Shown: in pieces, positions 24,673-34,070 of the stretch | How positions within the stretch are numbered: position 1 is the first letter of the stretch | Layout: the number at the start of each line of letters is the position of its first letter | Assembly (NCBI GenBank): GCA_965246945.1 | Contig: CBDFFW010000001.1 | Location: forward strand, 1,178,001-1,242,000 | Origin: CBDFFW01 sp965246945 | GTDB taxonomy: Bacteria > Pseudomonadota > Alphaproteobacteria > UBA11073 | Direction of reading: 5' to 3' | DNA length: 64,000 bases | Notes under the pieces: generated by a model | Database searches by the model: none | What the model was told of the DNA's origin: nothing | What the model saw: only the letters and a program-made list of their open reading frames with translations | Made by a program: the position numbers and the translations under genes

Positions 24673-26994
24673 ATGCGCCAAAAATTGGCATGGATGGTGG
24701 GTTTGGCGGGCTTGGGATTATTCCTCAGCGTGGCACCAACTTACGCCGCCATTCAAGGCAAAACCCCGATTGAATTTACCAAACCGACCGATACCGATTA
24801 CCTGTTATGGGCCGATGAAGTTGAAACGCTAAGCCAAGGCCATGTGGTGATTGCGCGCGGCACTGTGCAAATTGTGAATCAGCCTTATACGTTGCTGGCC
24901 GATGAAGTTGAATACCACCAGGATACCGGCGAAATTTACGCGCGCGGCCATGTGCGGTTGGTGCAGGATACCGGCGAAATGGTGGTTGCGGATGAGTTAG
25001 AGTTGAACAAACAGCTGGGCGTGGGTAATGCGTCCCAATTCGGGATGTTGTTTAAAGATAAATCGCGGCTATTAGCGCGGGAAGCGCATCGGGAACATAC
25101 GGATGATGGCAAAACACTAACTGTGCTGGAGCGCGGAACATTCACTTCATGCGAATTGTGCAAGGAAGATCCCAGCCGACCGCCCATTTGGCAATTGCAT
25201 GCCAAAGAAATCCGCCGTGATGAAACAGATCAGCGGATTATTTATCACGATGCGTGGATGGACATGTGGGGCCTGCCGATTTTTTATACGCCCTATTTTT
25301 CGCATCCGGATCCCAGTATCAAACAGAAAAGCGGGTTTTTACCGCCCAGATTTGTTGAACGGAGCGATATCGGCTTTGTCTCACGTGGTTATTACTATGA
25401 TGCCATTGCGCCTGATCAAGATGCCACATTTGAATTAGGCAATGCCAGCAAACAAGGTCCATTGGGCGGTGTGCAATGGCGGCGGCGGTATCGGAATGGT
25501 ATTATCAGTTTAGGCGGCAGCGCCGCTGAAGGCGATATCGCCACCAATAAAGGCACGATTTATGATACCGAGCGCTGGCAATATAATGGTCAGGGCCGTT
25601 TCGATTTATCGAATACCTGGCGCACGGGTTTTGAAGTTGCCCGCACCAGCGATGATAACTTTTTGCGGCAATATAATTATAAGTATACCGATGTGTTGCG
25701 TAACCGGGCATTCGCCGAACGTTTTACAGAGCGCAGCTGGTTGAGTATTGAAGGTTATCAATTCCAGGATTTGCGGATTATTACGCCAGGCACCCAGCCC
25801 AATATTTTACCCTGGGTGCGGTATAGTGCCACGGGCAAAGCTGGCCAGACTTTTGGCGGGCGATGGAGTTTGGATGGCAGTTTCCTGGGCATTGCGCGCT
25901 CAGATGATTTGCAGGATGTGCAGCGGAGTTCGGGCAATTTAGGTTGGCAGCGGCAGGATATTAACCGCGCGACCGGTTTGGTCAGCCGGTGGGATGCCAA
26001 TATACGCGCTGATAATTATTGGGTACAAAATGCCGATCCAGCCTTGGGCGGTTCCATCACGGATAACAACTATAACGCTAGCCGGTTAATACCATTGGCG
26101 CGTTATGGTTTAAGCTATCCATTGCAGCAGTTAAGCGCGAATAAAAAGCTAACTTATGTGTTAACACCGGAGATTGCCCTGCAAACCATGCCGCGCTTGC
26201 GCAACAACGATATCCCTGATGAAGACAGCCAAAACCCAGAGATTGAGGCGACCAATTTATTTAGCACCAATCGCTATCAAGGCTTGGACCGCGTTGAAGA
26301 CGGCACGCGCGTGACTTACGGCGCACGGGTAGCGGCTTACCACAATCGCATGGGCAGCAATGCTTCCTTTATGTTCGGGCAAAGTTACCAATTGGCAGGC
26401 CGTGAAAATTATCCGATTAATTCCGGTTTAACCGATCATCAATCCGATTGGGTTGGCCAATTTTTGGCGATGCATAAAGACGAGGTTGATATCGATTACC
26501 GGTTCCGCTTAAACGGTGATAATTTTACTTCCGAACGGCATGAAGTTAATTGGGGCTTGGGGCGCGGCATTTTGCGGTGGAGCGGTACTTATTTGCTGAA
26601 TAATAACATTGCCAATAATACGGCCACAACCAGCACGGCAACGACAACCGATGCCAGCACTTTCCCAACCACGCATGAACAATTGCATAATCAGTTCACG
26701 ACTAGAATTAATAAACAATGGGCCTCCACTTTTTACGATTTGCGCGATTTGGGCGGCGGCAGTTATGAAAGTGGTTTATTAAACCGCGGTATTCAGTTTA
26801 CGTATGATGATGAATGCTTTTCATTCCATATCAGCGCGCAACGGGATTACACCTCACGCCGCGGAGAATCTTCCGGTGATACTTTCTCGTTCACGCTAAG
26901 CTTTAAAAACTTGGGCGATGTTTCAAGTCCAACCCTGTCGCCGGATGATATTAACAACGGTACGAGCGGTAATTTAACTAACTTTAGAAAATAA
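24673..26994 (+). CDS. lptD: LPS-assembly protein LptD
   Basis: Outer-membrane beta-barrel that, with LptE, inserts lipopolysaccharide into the outer leaflet. It is 773 aa. A signal peptide (LAWMVGLAGLGLFLSVAPTYA) is followed by the OstA/LptA-like beta-jellyroll (residues about 45-130: LLWADEVETLSQGHVVIARG, LLADEVEYHQDTGEIYARGH). The plug/barrel region has the cysteine pair FTSCELC and the conserved GLPIFYTPYFSHPDP and KQKSGFLPP. The rest is beta-rich barrel. A single gene divergent from ybeY and convergent with aroB (3 nt apart). Confidence 0.96.
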   Translation: MRQKLAWMVGLAGLGLFLSVAPTYAAIQGKTPIEFTKPTDTDYLLWADEVETLSQGHVVIARGTVQIVNQPYTLLADEVEYHQDTGEIYARGHVRLVQDTGEMVVADELELNKQLGVGNASQFGMLFKDKSRLLAREAHREHTDDGKTLTVLERGTFTSCELCKEDPSRPPIWQLHAKEIRRDETDQRIIYHDAWMDMWGLPIFYTPYFSHPDPSIKQKSGFLPPRFVERSDIGFVSRGYYYDAIAPDQDATFELGNASKQGPLGGVQWRRRYRNGIISLGGSAAEGDIATNKGTIYDTERWQYNGQGRFDLSNTWRTGFEVARTSDDNFLRQYNYKYTDVLRNRAFAERFTERSWLSIEGYQFQDLRIITPGTQPNILPWVRYSATGKAGQTFGGRWSLDGSFLGIARSDDLQDVQRSSGNLGWQRQDINRATGLVSRWDANIRADNYWVQNADPALGGSITDNNYNASRLIPLARYGLSYPLQQLSANKKLTYVLTPEIALQTMPRLRNNDIPDEDSQNPEIEATNLFSTNRYQGLDRVEDGTRVTYGARVAAYHNRMGSNASFMFGQSYQLAGRENYPINSGLTDHQSDWVGQFLAMHKDEVDIDYRFRLNGDNFTSERHEVNWGLGRGILRWSGTYLLNNNIANNTATTSTATTTDASTFPTTHEQLHNQFTTRINKQWASTFYDLRDLGGGSYESGLLNRGIQFTYDDECFSFHISAQRDYTSRRGESSGDTFSFTLSFKNLGDVSSPTLSPDDINNGTSGNLTNFRK

Positions 26995-26997
26995 GCG

Positions 26998-28092
26998 CTA
27001 ATTTAAAACGGTGCGGACTAAATCAGTTGGCACATTTTTAACCATTTGCGCAGAGCCAATTTTATTTAACAGGATGAAATTTAATTGGCCATCAGTGGTT
27101 TTTTTATCGCGTTGCATACAAGCCAAAACATCAGCAGCAGAAAAATTTCCGAATAGTTTAGGATCGGTTGGTAAGCCGGTATTTTGTAGATGGGTGTGAA
27201 TACGTTGCACCACAGTTTCATCGCACAAACCCATGATTTGTGATAATTTAGCTGCTTGGATTAAGCCCAATGCTACCGCTTCACCATGCAGCAATTTATC
27301 GCTATAACCGCATAAGGCTTCATAAGCATGGCCAAAAGTGTGGCCGAGATTGAGCAGTGCACGTTCGCCGCTTTCTTCAAATTCATCTGTGCCAACAATT
27401 TGCGCTTTGCTGTGACAGGAAATTTCGATGGCGTGCTGTAAAGCAATTATATCTTTGTTCAGCAACTTTTTGCCGTGCGCTTCGCACCAGGCAAAAAAGT
27501 CTGGATCCTTAATCAGCCCATATTTGATGATTTCAGCATAACCCGCCCGCATTTCGCGTGGTGAGAGTGTTTGCAACGTATCAATATCAATGATCACTGC
27601 TTTAGGCTGATAAAAAGCACCAACGAGGTTTTTGCCCTGCGGCGTGTTGATGCCCGTTTTACCCCCTACGCTGCTATCCACCATGGCAAGCAAGCTGGTT
27701 GGCACTTGAATAAATGGCAGACCGCGTAAAATACTGGCGGCGGCAAAACCGGCTAAATCACCAATGACTCCGCCGCCCAGGGCGATGACCATTGTCTGGC
27801 GATCGATTCCAAATCCCAAAACTTGCTCGCAAACAGATTGGAAGGTGGCAAAGTTTTTGCTACCCTCCCCCGCTGCTACCGTCACTATTCCTTTTAAAAT
27901 TACACCACTTTGCTGAAGTGAATCCTGGATCGCTGCCGCATAAAGCGGCTCTACATTTTGATCGGTAATAATAACCGCTTGTTTGGTTGCTAATCGCCCT
28001 AAATATTGCCCGGTTTGCGCCAATAATCCTTGCCCAATATCGATTGCATAGCTGCGTGCACCTAATTCTACCGTAACTGTTTTTGTTTTCAT
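26998..28092 (-). CDS. aroB: 3-dehydroquinate synthase
   Basis: Second step of the shikimate pathway, NAD- and metal-dependent. It is 364 aa. Key segments: ALGGGVIGDLAGFAAASILRG (NAD site), PTSLLAMVDSSVGGKTGIN, AEIIKYGLIKD, and the metal ligands in LLNLGHTFGHAYE and LLHGEAVALG. aroK, the usual neighbour, is absent. The start lies 8 nt from a family B palindromic element that fills the gap to the divergent tilS. Confidence 0.97.
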   Translation of the reverse strand: MKTKTVTVELGARSYAIDIGQGLLAQTGQYLGRLATKQAVIITDQNVEPLYAAAIQDSLQQSGVILKGIVTVAAGEGSKNFATFQSVCEQVLGFGIDRQTMVIALGGGVIGDLAGFAAASILRGLPFIQVPTSLLAMVDSSVGGKTGINTPQGKNLVGAFYQPKAVIIDIDTLQTLSPREMRAGYAEIIKYGLIKDPDFFAWCEAHGKKLLNKDIIALQHAIEISCHSKAQIVGTDEFEESGERALLNLGHTFGHAYEALCGYSDKLLHGEAVALGLIQAAKLSQIMGLCDETVVQRIHTHLQNTGLPTDPKLFGNFSAADVLACMQRDKKTTDGQLNFILLNKIGSAQMVKNVPTDLVRTVLN

Positions 28093-28099
28093 TATGCTA

Positions 28100-28174
28100 C
28101 CTCATCTTGAGCTTGTCGAAGGATGCTCCAGCTAACATCCAAGTTAAGCATCCTTCGACAAGCTCAGGATGAGG
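28100..28174. repeat. Palindromic element, family B, copy 3 (between aroB and tilS)
   Basis: The best preserved copy: arms of 28 nt (28100-28127 and 28147-28174) with one mismatch around a 19-nt loop (CCAGCTAACATCCAAGTTA). The outer ends are CCTCATC and GATGAGG. It occupies the whole gap between two divergent genes, so it may carry or disturb their start signals. Confidence 0.92.
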
Positions 28175-28210
28175 AAAGTTAGAATATCTACTGTTTTTTG
28201 GCTATCATTT

Positions 28211-29236
28211 TTGAAAGTGACGGAATCACTCACCCCTGTTGAATTTGCCGATTGTATGGCAGCGCTGGCCCCGTATGAACCAGCGCCAGTGTTAGCTATG
28301 GGTGTATCAGGAGGTGGTGACAGCATGGCATTGTTGTGCCTGGCTGATTTTTGGGCACGGCCCCAGGGCGGGCGGGTTATTGCCTTAACGGTTGATCATC
28401 AATTACGTGTTGAAAGCGCGGCGGAAGCCAAGCAGGTAGCTCAGTGGTGCCAAGCATTGGGGATCGAACATCATATTTTAAATTGGGCAGGCAACAAGCC
28501 TACTACTGCTATTCAAGCCAATGCTCGCCAAGTGCGGTATGATTTATTGGAAACATTTTGCCGGCAGCAGCACATTTTGCATTTGCTAACCGCCCATCAC
28601 CAAGATGATCAGGCTGAAACCGTTTTTTTACGTTTTATTAAAGGCAGCAGTTTGATTGGCCTGGCCGGTATGCAAGCGGTCAACTATCGTGACCACTTAC
28701 GTTTGCTCCGCCCGCTGCTCACTATTCCAAAAAGCCGGCTATTAAAAACCTGCTATGAATTTGGCCAGCCTTATATTGAAGATCCCAGCAATGATAATTT
28801 GCGCTTTACGCGGGTTCGTATCCGTAAAATATTGGCGGAATTGAATGATGAAACCAGCGCTGATCAATTGCTGCAGGGCCAAGAACAGGGGCAAAGCATG
28901 CAAAAATGGTTGCATGATTTAGCGCAGAGTGGTTTGGCAGAAACCGTTCGTTATCATCCCAATCACTTAATCTGGAATTATCAAGCCTGGCATAAATGGC
29001 CAGAGCCAGTTCGCCTGCTTGGCTTGCGCCAGGTGATTGAGGCCGCCCAGCCGCAGCAAAAATTTATGAGGCAAGCACGCCTGCACAATATGGCGGCCAA
29101 ACTATGGGACAATCCCAAGCCGTTTAAGGCCGCCACGCTGGGCGGGTTGTATTTTCGGCCGCAGCGGGATAACTCATTACATATTTATCCGGAAGAAATG
29201 AAAAGCAGTCATTGCAATTTTAATTCAAGCCCTTAA
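28211..29236 (+). CDS. tilS: tRNA(Ile)-lysidine synthetase
   Basis: Modifies C34 of the CAU-anticodon tRNA-Ile to lysidine. The PP-loop ATP site is GVSGGGDSMALL near the N-terminus, followed by ALTVDHQLRVES, LTAHHQDDQAETVFLRFIKGS, GLAGM and the conserved LLRPLLTIPKSRL and DPSNDNLRFTRVRIR. The TTG at 28211 is preferred because the family begins close to LTPVEFADCM. An ATG at 28169 in the same frame lies inside the right arm of the family B element and could be the start actually used. It is followed by ftsH after 46 nt, a common pairing. Confidence 0.93.
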   Translation: MKVTESLTPVEFADCMAALAPYEPAPVLAMGVSGGGDSMALLCLADFWARPQGGRVIALTVDHQLRVESAAEAKQVAQWCQALGIEHHILNWAGNKPTTAIQANARQVRYDLLETFCRQQHILHLLTAHHQDDQAETVFLRFIKGSSLIGLAGMQAVNYRDHLRLLRPLLTIPKSRLLKTCYEFGQPYIEDPSNDNLRFTRVRIRKILAELNDETSADQLLQGQEQGQSMQKWLHDLAQSGLAETVRYHPNHLIWNYQAWHKWPEPVRLLGLRQVIEAAQPQQKFMRQARLHNMAAKLWDNPKPFKAATLGGLYFRPQRDNSLHIYPEEMKSSHCNFNSSP

Positions 29237-29282
29237 CTTTAGCTAAAGAGACAGCGCCAGCAAGCTTGGCGGGAGAAAAAGT

Positions 29283-31169
29283 ATGAAAAATTGGGGCCGC
29301 ACCTTATTAATTTGGCTTTTGGCTGGGCTGGTTTTCGCCGGTTTATTCCAAATGCTGTATAATACGCAAACCGCGCAGCACGGTAAAAAACTCGCCTATT
29401 CAGATTTGATGACGCAAGTCGAAGACGGCAAAGTTTCGGAAGTGATTATCCAGGGCGACCAATTATTGGTTTCAATGACTGATGGCACTAAGGCTTCAAC
29501 ATTTTTATTGCCAGATCCCGCATTAATCAGCGATTTGCGGGCGCATAAAGTAAAAGTGAGCGGTGAGCCGGAGGAGCACCCAGGTTTCTTCAGCAATTTG
29601 TTGTTCTCCATTTTGCCAGTGCTACTGTTGATTGGTTTTTATGTGTACATGATGAAACAAGGCCAAGGCGGGCGCGGCGGCGCTTTTGGTTTTGGCCGCT
29701 CGAAAGCCAAATTGCTGAGCGAGAATAAAAACAAAGTCACTTTTGAAGATGTCGCCGGTATTGATGAAGCGAAATATGAATTGCAGGAAATTGTTGAATT
29801 TTTGAAAGATCCACCAAAATTCCAGCGCTTGGGCGGTAAAATTCCCAAAGGGGTTTTATTGGTCGGGTCACCTGGTACCGGTAAAACGTTGCTGGCGCGT
29901 GCCGTGGCGGGTGAAGCGGGCGTGCCATTCTTTAGTATTTCTGGTTCGGATTTCGTTGAAATGTTTGTCGGCGTGGGCGCGAGCCGTGTGCGTGATATGT
30001 TTGAACAGGGCAAGAAAAATGCACCTTGTTTGATTTTTATTGATGAGATTGATGCCGTCGGCCGGCACCGCGGCGTGGGTATTGGCGGCGGGAATGATGA
30101 ACGCGAGCAAACGCTCAACCAAATGCTGGTGGAGATGGATGGGTTTGAAGGCAATGAAGGCGTGATTATTATCGCGGCGACCAACCGGCCGGATGTGTTA
30201 GATCCAGCCCTGTTGCGCCCTGGCCGGTTTGACCGCAAAGTGATTATTGATAATCCCGATATTGGCGGGCGTGAAAAAATCTTAAAAGTACATATGCGCA
30301 AAACACCACTGGCCGATAATGTTGACCCGCGCACCATTGCGCGTGGCACGCCGGGCTTCTCAGGTGCTGATTTGGCCAATTTGGTGAATGAGGCTGCCTT
30401 GCTGGCCGCGCGCCGTAATCTAAAAGTGGTTAGCATGGCGGAATTTGAAGATGCCAAAGACAAAGTAATGATGGGCACGGAACGCCGTTCCATGGTGATG
30501 AGTGATAAAGAAAAAAAACTAACCGCCTATCACGAAGCCGGCCATGCGGTCATTGCGTATCACGAACCCGAGTCTGACCCCATTCATAAAGCGACCATTA
30601 TCCCGCGCGGGTTTGCCTTGGGGATGGTGGTGCGGCTGCCAGAGGGCGATCGCCTTTCTTACAGCTTCGCAAAATTCAAAGCGGATTTAGCCGTGGCCTT
30701 TGGCGGGCGCGTCGCCGAAGAAATGATTTTCGGGCATGACAAAGTGACCAGTGGCGCTTCTTCCGATATTCAACAAGCCACCAAAATTGCGCGTAAAATG
30801 GTCACCGAATATGGGATGAGTGATAAGCTCGGCTTTATTGATTATTCCAACCGTAAATATGTTTCGGGCGCGACCGGTAAAATGATCGATGAAGAAGTGC
30901 AGCGCATTATTGATGAAGCACAACTGAAAGCGCGGCAGGTTTTAATGCAGTATAAAGATGAGCTTGATTTCCTGGCCAATGCCCTATTGGAATATGAAAC
31001 ATTGACGGGTGATGAAGTGAAACAGGTTTTAGCTGGCAAAAAATTAGATCGCAGTGAACGGGCAATTGACCCAGCCAAAGCTAAAAAACCAGCCACCAGC
31101 CGCCGCGGTTCATTAAAAGGCGTACTGAATGATATCTTGGATCAAGATATCGTGGTGCAAGAAAGTTAA
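29283..31169 (+). CDS. ftsH: ATP-dependent zinc metalloprotease FtsH
   Basis: Inner-membrane AAA+ protease for quality control and LpxC turnover. It is 628 aa. It has two N-terminal transmembrane helices (about 6-24 and 102-120), Walker A GSPGTGKT near residue 195, Walker B IFIDEIDAVG, the second region of homology NRPDVLDPALLRPGRFDR, the zinc motif HEAGH near 417 and the third zinc ligand region later. GGGAG precedes the ATG. It follows tilS on the same strand. Confidence 0.98.
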   Translation: MKNWGRTLLIWLLAGLVFAGLFQMLYNTQTAQHGKKLAYSDLMTQVEDGKVSEVIIQGDQLLVSMTDGTKASTFLLPDPALISDLRAHKVKVSGEPEEHPGFFSNLLFSILPVLLLIGFYVYMMKQGQGGRGGAFGFGRSKAKLLSENKNKVTFEDVAGIDEAKYELQEIVEFLKDPPKFQRLGGKIPKGVLLVGSPGTGKTLLARAVAGEAGVPFFSISGSDFVEMFVGVGASRVRDMFEQGKKNAPCLIFIDEIDAVGRHRGVGIGGGNDEREQTLNQMLVEMDGFEGNEGVIIIAATNRPDVLDPALLRPGRFDRKVIIDNPDIGGREKILKVHMRKTPLADNVDPRTIARGTPGFSGADLANLVNEAALLAARRNLKVVSMAEFEDAKDKVMMGTERRSMVMSDKEKKLTAYHEAGHAVIAYHEPESDPIHKATIIPRGFALGMVVRLPEGDRLSYSFAKFKADLAVAFGGRVAEEMIFGHDKVTSGASSDIQQATKIARKMVTEYGMSDKLGFIDYSNRKYVSGATGKMIDEEVQRIIDEAQLKARQVLMQYKDELDFLANALLEYETLTGDEVKQVLAGKKLDRSERAIDPAKAKKPATSRRGSLKGVLNDILDQDIVVQES

Positions 31170-31176
31170 TTTTTTT

Positions 31177-31205
31177 GTCATCCTCGACCATAGGCTGGGG
31201 ATGAC
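31177..31205. repeat. Palindromic element, family A, short copy 4
   Basis: GTCATCC...GGGATGAC, 29 nt, directly after the ftsH stop and a T-rich stretch. Only the outer arms remain. Confidence 0.65.
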
Positions 31206-31258
31206 AACCAAGAATTCTTACTTGGCGCTATCCTATAAAGGCCATAAGCTATTTAATA

Positions 31259-32731
31259 ATGGATTCAGCTGCCAACATTAGTCCAACTGCACAAGCGCTG
31301 GCGGAACAGGCGGTTGTTAAACTGCGGCTGCTCTATGAACAGGAAATTGCCAAAATCCTGCGGCAATTTGAACCGTTTTTACGCGGCGAGCATATGGCCC
31401 AACCAGTGCTGGCGCATTACCCGCAAATCCGTTTTCAGATTTCCGCGTTGCAGCCGGTGGATAACCGCGAATCTTCCGGTTTTGTTTATGCCCCTGGCGA
31501 ATATGTTGCCACTATTACTCAGCCAAATTTATTTCATGATTATTTGGTGGCGCAAATTGCGCCGCTGATTGCGCGTTATAATGTGCAGCCGCATATTGGG
31601 CTGAGCAACATCCCGATCCCCCTGCCCTTTGTGTTGCAGCATCCGCAAGCTTTGGGCCGCCTAACGCCAACCCAGCGGGATATACTGGGTAATCATTTTA
31701 CGCTGCCGGATTTGGGCGCAATTGATGATGAAATTGTCGATCAACCGCCACTGCAGCAACCCCATCCACTATCTTTATACAGTGCGCCGCGCATGGATAT
31801 CAGCCTATCACGGCTGCAGCATTATACCGGCACGCCAGCATCCGCTTTTCAAAGCTTTGTGCTGTTTACCAATTATGCCGCCTATGTGGACCGCTTCGCG
31901 CGTTATGCGGAAGAGGCGCTGCAAGGCAGGCGCAATGCCCTGCATTTGGATGATTACACGCAGTTTATTACGCCGGACTATACGTTGATTAAGCAAGCCG
32001 ATGGGACAGTGCTGCGGCAGGATCACGCTTTGCCACGCGGCCCGCAAATGCCGGCTTATCATTTAGTGCGGCCAGGTAATGATGGCATTACACTGGTGAA
32101 TATTGGCGTGGGTCCGTCGAATGCGAAAACGATTACCGATCATATCGCCGTGCTGCGTCCACATTGCTGGCTGATGCTCGGTCATTGTGGCGGCCTGGAT
32201 GCGCGGCAGCGGATTGGTGATTATGTGCTAGCGCATACCTATATCCGCGACGACCATGTGCTGGATGATTTATTGCCGCTCACCATCCCCATTCCCAATC
32301 TGGCCGAAATGGAAATCGCGCTGAAAAAAGCGATTACCGCCATTCGGCAAGTGGAAGGGTATGAACAAAAAAGCATCGTCCGCACCGGCGCGGTGCTGAC
32401 CACCGCCAACCGCAATTGGGAATTTCTGCCACAACACAAATTGGCGCAAATGTTCCATCAGGGTCGCGCGATCGCTGTCGATATGGAATCGGCCACGATT
32501 GCCGCCAATGGTTACCGCAACCGCATTCCTTATGGCACGCTGCTATGCGTTTCTGATAAGCCGCTGCACGGCATTCCCAAACTACCAGGCCTGGCCGATA
32601 GTTTTTACCAACAGCAAATCGAAGGCCATCTGCTGATTGGCCTGCGTGCATTGGAAAGTTTGATCATTGAGCCACGCCATATTCTGCACAGCCGCAAACT
32701 ACGCGGCCCTTACGAGCCGCCATTTCGTTGA
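31259..32731 (+). CDS. amn: AMP nucleosidase
   Basis: Splits AMP into adenine and ribose 5-phosphate. It is 490 aa, the usual length. The N-terminal regulatory domain (residues about 1-180) is followed by a nucleoside-phosphorylase-like catalytic domain: TLVNIGVGPSNAKTITDHIA, LMLGHCGGLDARQRIGDYVLAH and the substrate-binding AIAVDMESATIAANGYR, then GTLLCVSDKPLHG. A single gene following ftsH after 89 nt. Confidence 0.96.
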   Translation: MDSAANISPTAQALAEQAVVKLRLLYEQEIAKILRQFEPFLRGEHMAQPVLAHYPQIRFQISALQPVDNRESSGFVYAPGEYVATITQPNLFHDYLVAQIAPLIARYNVQPHIGLSNIPIPLPFVLQHPQALGRLTPTQRDILGNHFTLPDLGAIDDEIVDQPPLQQPHPLSLYSAPRMDISLSRLQHYTGTPASAFQSFVLFTNYAAYVDRFARYAEEALQGRRNALHLDDYTQFITPDYTLIKQADGTVLRQDHALPRGPQMPAYHLVRPGNDGITLVNIGVGPSNAKTITDHIAVLRPHCWLMLGHCGGLDARQRIGDYVLAHTYIRDDHVLDDLLPLTIPIPNLAEMEIALKKAITAIRQVEGYEQKSIVRTGAVLTTANRNWEFLPQHKLAQMFHQGRAIAVDMESATIAANGYRNRIPYGTLLCVSDKPLHGIPKLPGLADSFYQQQIEGHLLIGLRALESLIIEPRHILHSRKLRGPYEPPFR

Positions 32732-32732
32732 T

Positions 32733-33176
32733 TTATCTTGGCTGTAATCCACAAACTCTTCTAAAACCATCATCAATTTTTTGAGTTAATACTGGAGAAC
32801 GATGTGACGCACGTTTTAACAACTTAGAAACAACTTTAGCCACACCTACTTTAGCAAAATGATGGCCTGCGAGATATGAATATGGTGTCATATATTCTGG
32901 AGTGCCAAATCTCCCCCAAGCGTCCCGAAACCAAGCGGTGGCACTATGATTTCCTTGTGAATATTTTCCACATGCTTCAAATTTACTCTCATAAAATCCG
33001 TTTTTATCATCTGGATGAGTGACAGTAAATAAATCTGGACTTAAATAAGTAACAACACCTTTACTGTTAGCAAAATCTCGTTTAATTTTTGTATCGAGTC
33101 CAGATTCTAGCGAATAACCATTGTTCCCATAAAAATGTTCTATTTTTTGTTTATCAGTATATATTGGTTGTGTCAT
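32733..33176 (-). CDS. Hypothetical protein, 147 aa
   Basis: Not recognised. A perfect Shine-Dalgarno AGGAGG (33188-33183) lies six bases before the ATG, so it is very probably translated. The product is soluble and aromatic-rich (KIEHFYGNNGYSLESGLD, then NHSATAWFRDAWGRFG and PEYMTPYSYLAGHHFAKVG), ending in a basic stretch. There is no signal peptide or membrane helix. The gene and its upstream region are clearly more AT-rich than their neighbours, which suggests later acquisition. It converges with amn, with one base between stops. Confidence 0.65.
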   Translation of the reverse strand: MTQPIYTDKQKIEHFYGNNGYSLESGLDTKIKRDFANSKGVVTYLSPDLFTVTHPDDKNGFYESKFEACGKYSQGNHSATAWFRDAWGRFGTPEYMTPYSYLAGHHFAKVGVAKVVSKLLKRASHRSPVLTQKIDDGFRRVCGLQPR

Positions 33177-33286
33177 TGTTTTCCTCCTATGTGAATATTA
33201 TCACATTATAATTTCTTATTTCAAATACTTTCATAAGTTTTTTTAGCTTTATTGCCAGCCACTTATATATAAGGTAACGCTAAATC

Positions 33287-34066
33287 ATGCAATCGCTCCC
33301 CAAAATTCAATTAAATCATGTCAGCAAACGGTTCGGCCGTAAGGTGGTGTTGAATGACGTTAGTTTGGATATTCCGGCGGGCGATTCGCTGGTGATTATT
33401 GGCGGTTCAGGCAGCGGTAAATCGGTGACGATTAAATCAATTTTGAAGCTTATTCAGGCCGATAAAGGCAGTATTTTGGTAGACGGGGTGGATATCAACC
33501 AAATTAGCAATCGGCAAATGCGTAAAGAGGTCATGCCCAAATTCGGTATGTTGTTTCAGGGCGGTGCGTTGTTTGATAGTATGAAGGTCTGGGAAAATGT
33601 GGCGTTTGGTTTGACCCAGGCGAAAAAAATGCCACGCGCGGAAGCCAAGCAAATTGCGCTGCAAAAATTGGCCAATGTGGGCTTGGGCGCGGAAGTAGCA
33701 GATTTGCATCCTGTTGAATTATCTGGCGGCATGCAAAAACGCGTGGCACTGGCACGCGCCATTGCGACCGCACCTGAAATCATTTTCTTTGACGAACCGA
33801 CCACGGGCTTAGACCCGATTATGAGCGATGTGATCAACGATCTGATTGTGAAATGTGTGGCCGAATTGGGCGCGACAGCGGTGACCATTACCCATGATAT
33901 GGCCAGTGCCCGCAAAATCGCCAAGCATGTGGCGATGTTATATCAGGGTAAAATCATCTGGCATGGCACGATTGATGAATTAGATAAAACCGATAATCCC
34001 TATGTCCAGCAATTCATCCACGGCAAAGCCGAAGGCCCAATTCAAATGCAGGTAAGACGGGATTAA
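33287..34066 (+). CDS. mlaF: ABC transporter ATP-binding protein, MlaF type
   Basis: ATPase of a phospholipid-trafficking (Mla/Ttg2) ABC transporter. It is 259 aa. Walker A GGSGSGKS, Q-loop region MLFQGGALFDSMKVWENVAF (typical of MlaF), signature LSGGMQKRVALARA, Walker B IIFFDEPTTGLDP and the switch His in TITHDMASARKIA. The permease (mlaE) and MCE protein (mlaD) genes that normally sit beside it are not in the neighbourhood. Confidence 0.93.
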   Translation: MQSLPKIQLNHVSKRFGRKVVLNDVSLDIPAGDSLVIIGGSGSGKSVTIKSILKLIQADKGSILVDGVDINQISNRQMRKEVMPKFGMLFQGGALFDSMKVWENVAFGLTQAKKMPRAEAKQIALQKLANVGLGAEVADLHPVELSGGMQKRVALARAIATAPEIIFFDEPTTGLDPIMSDVINDLIVKCVAELGATAVTITHDMASARKIAKHVAMLYQGKIIWHGTIDELDKTDNPYVQQFIHGKAEGPIQMQVRRD

Positions 34067-34070
34067 ATGC

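Noticed and set aside
28100..28174. CRISPR repeat or riboswitch in the family B elements
   Set aside because: Copies are single and scattered, without spacers or a fixed place before one gene class; they behave as dispersed palindromes.
29639..30493. 284-aa frame antisense to ftsH
   Set aside because: Lies entirely opposite the conserved AAA+ domain and is Ser/Pro/Arg-rich in the manner of an antisense shadow.
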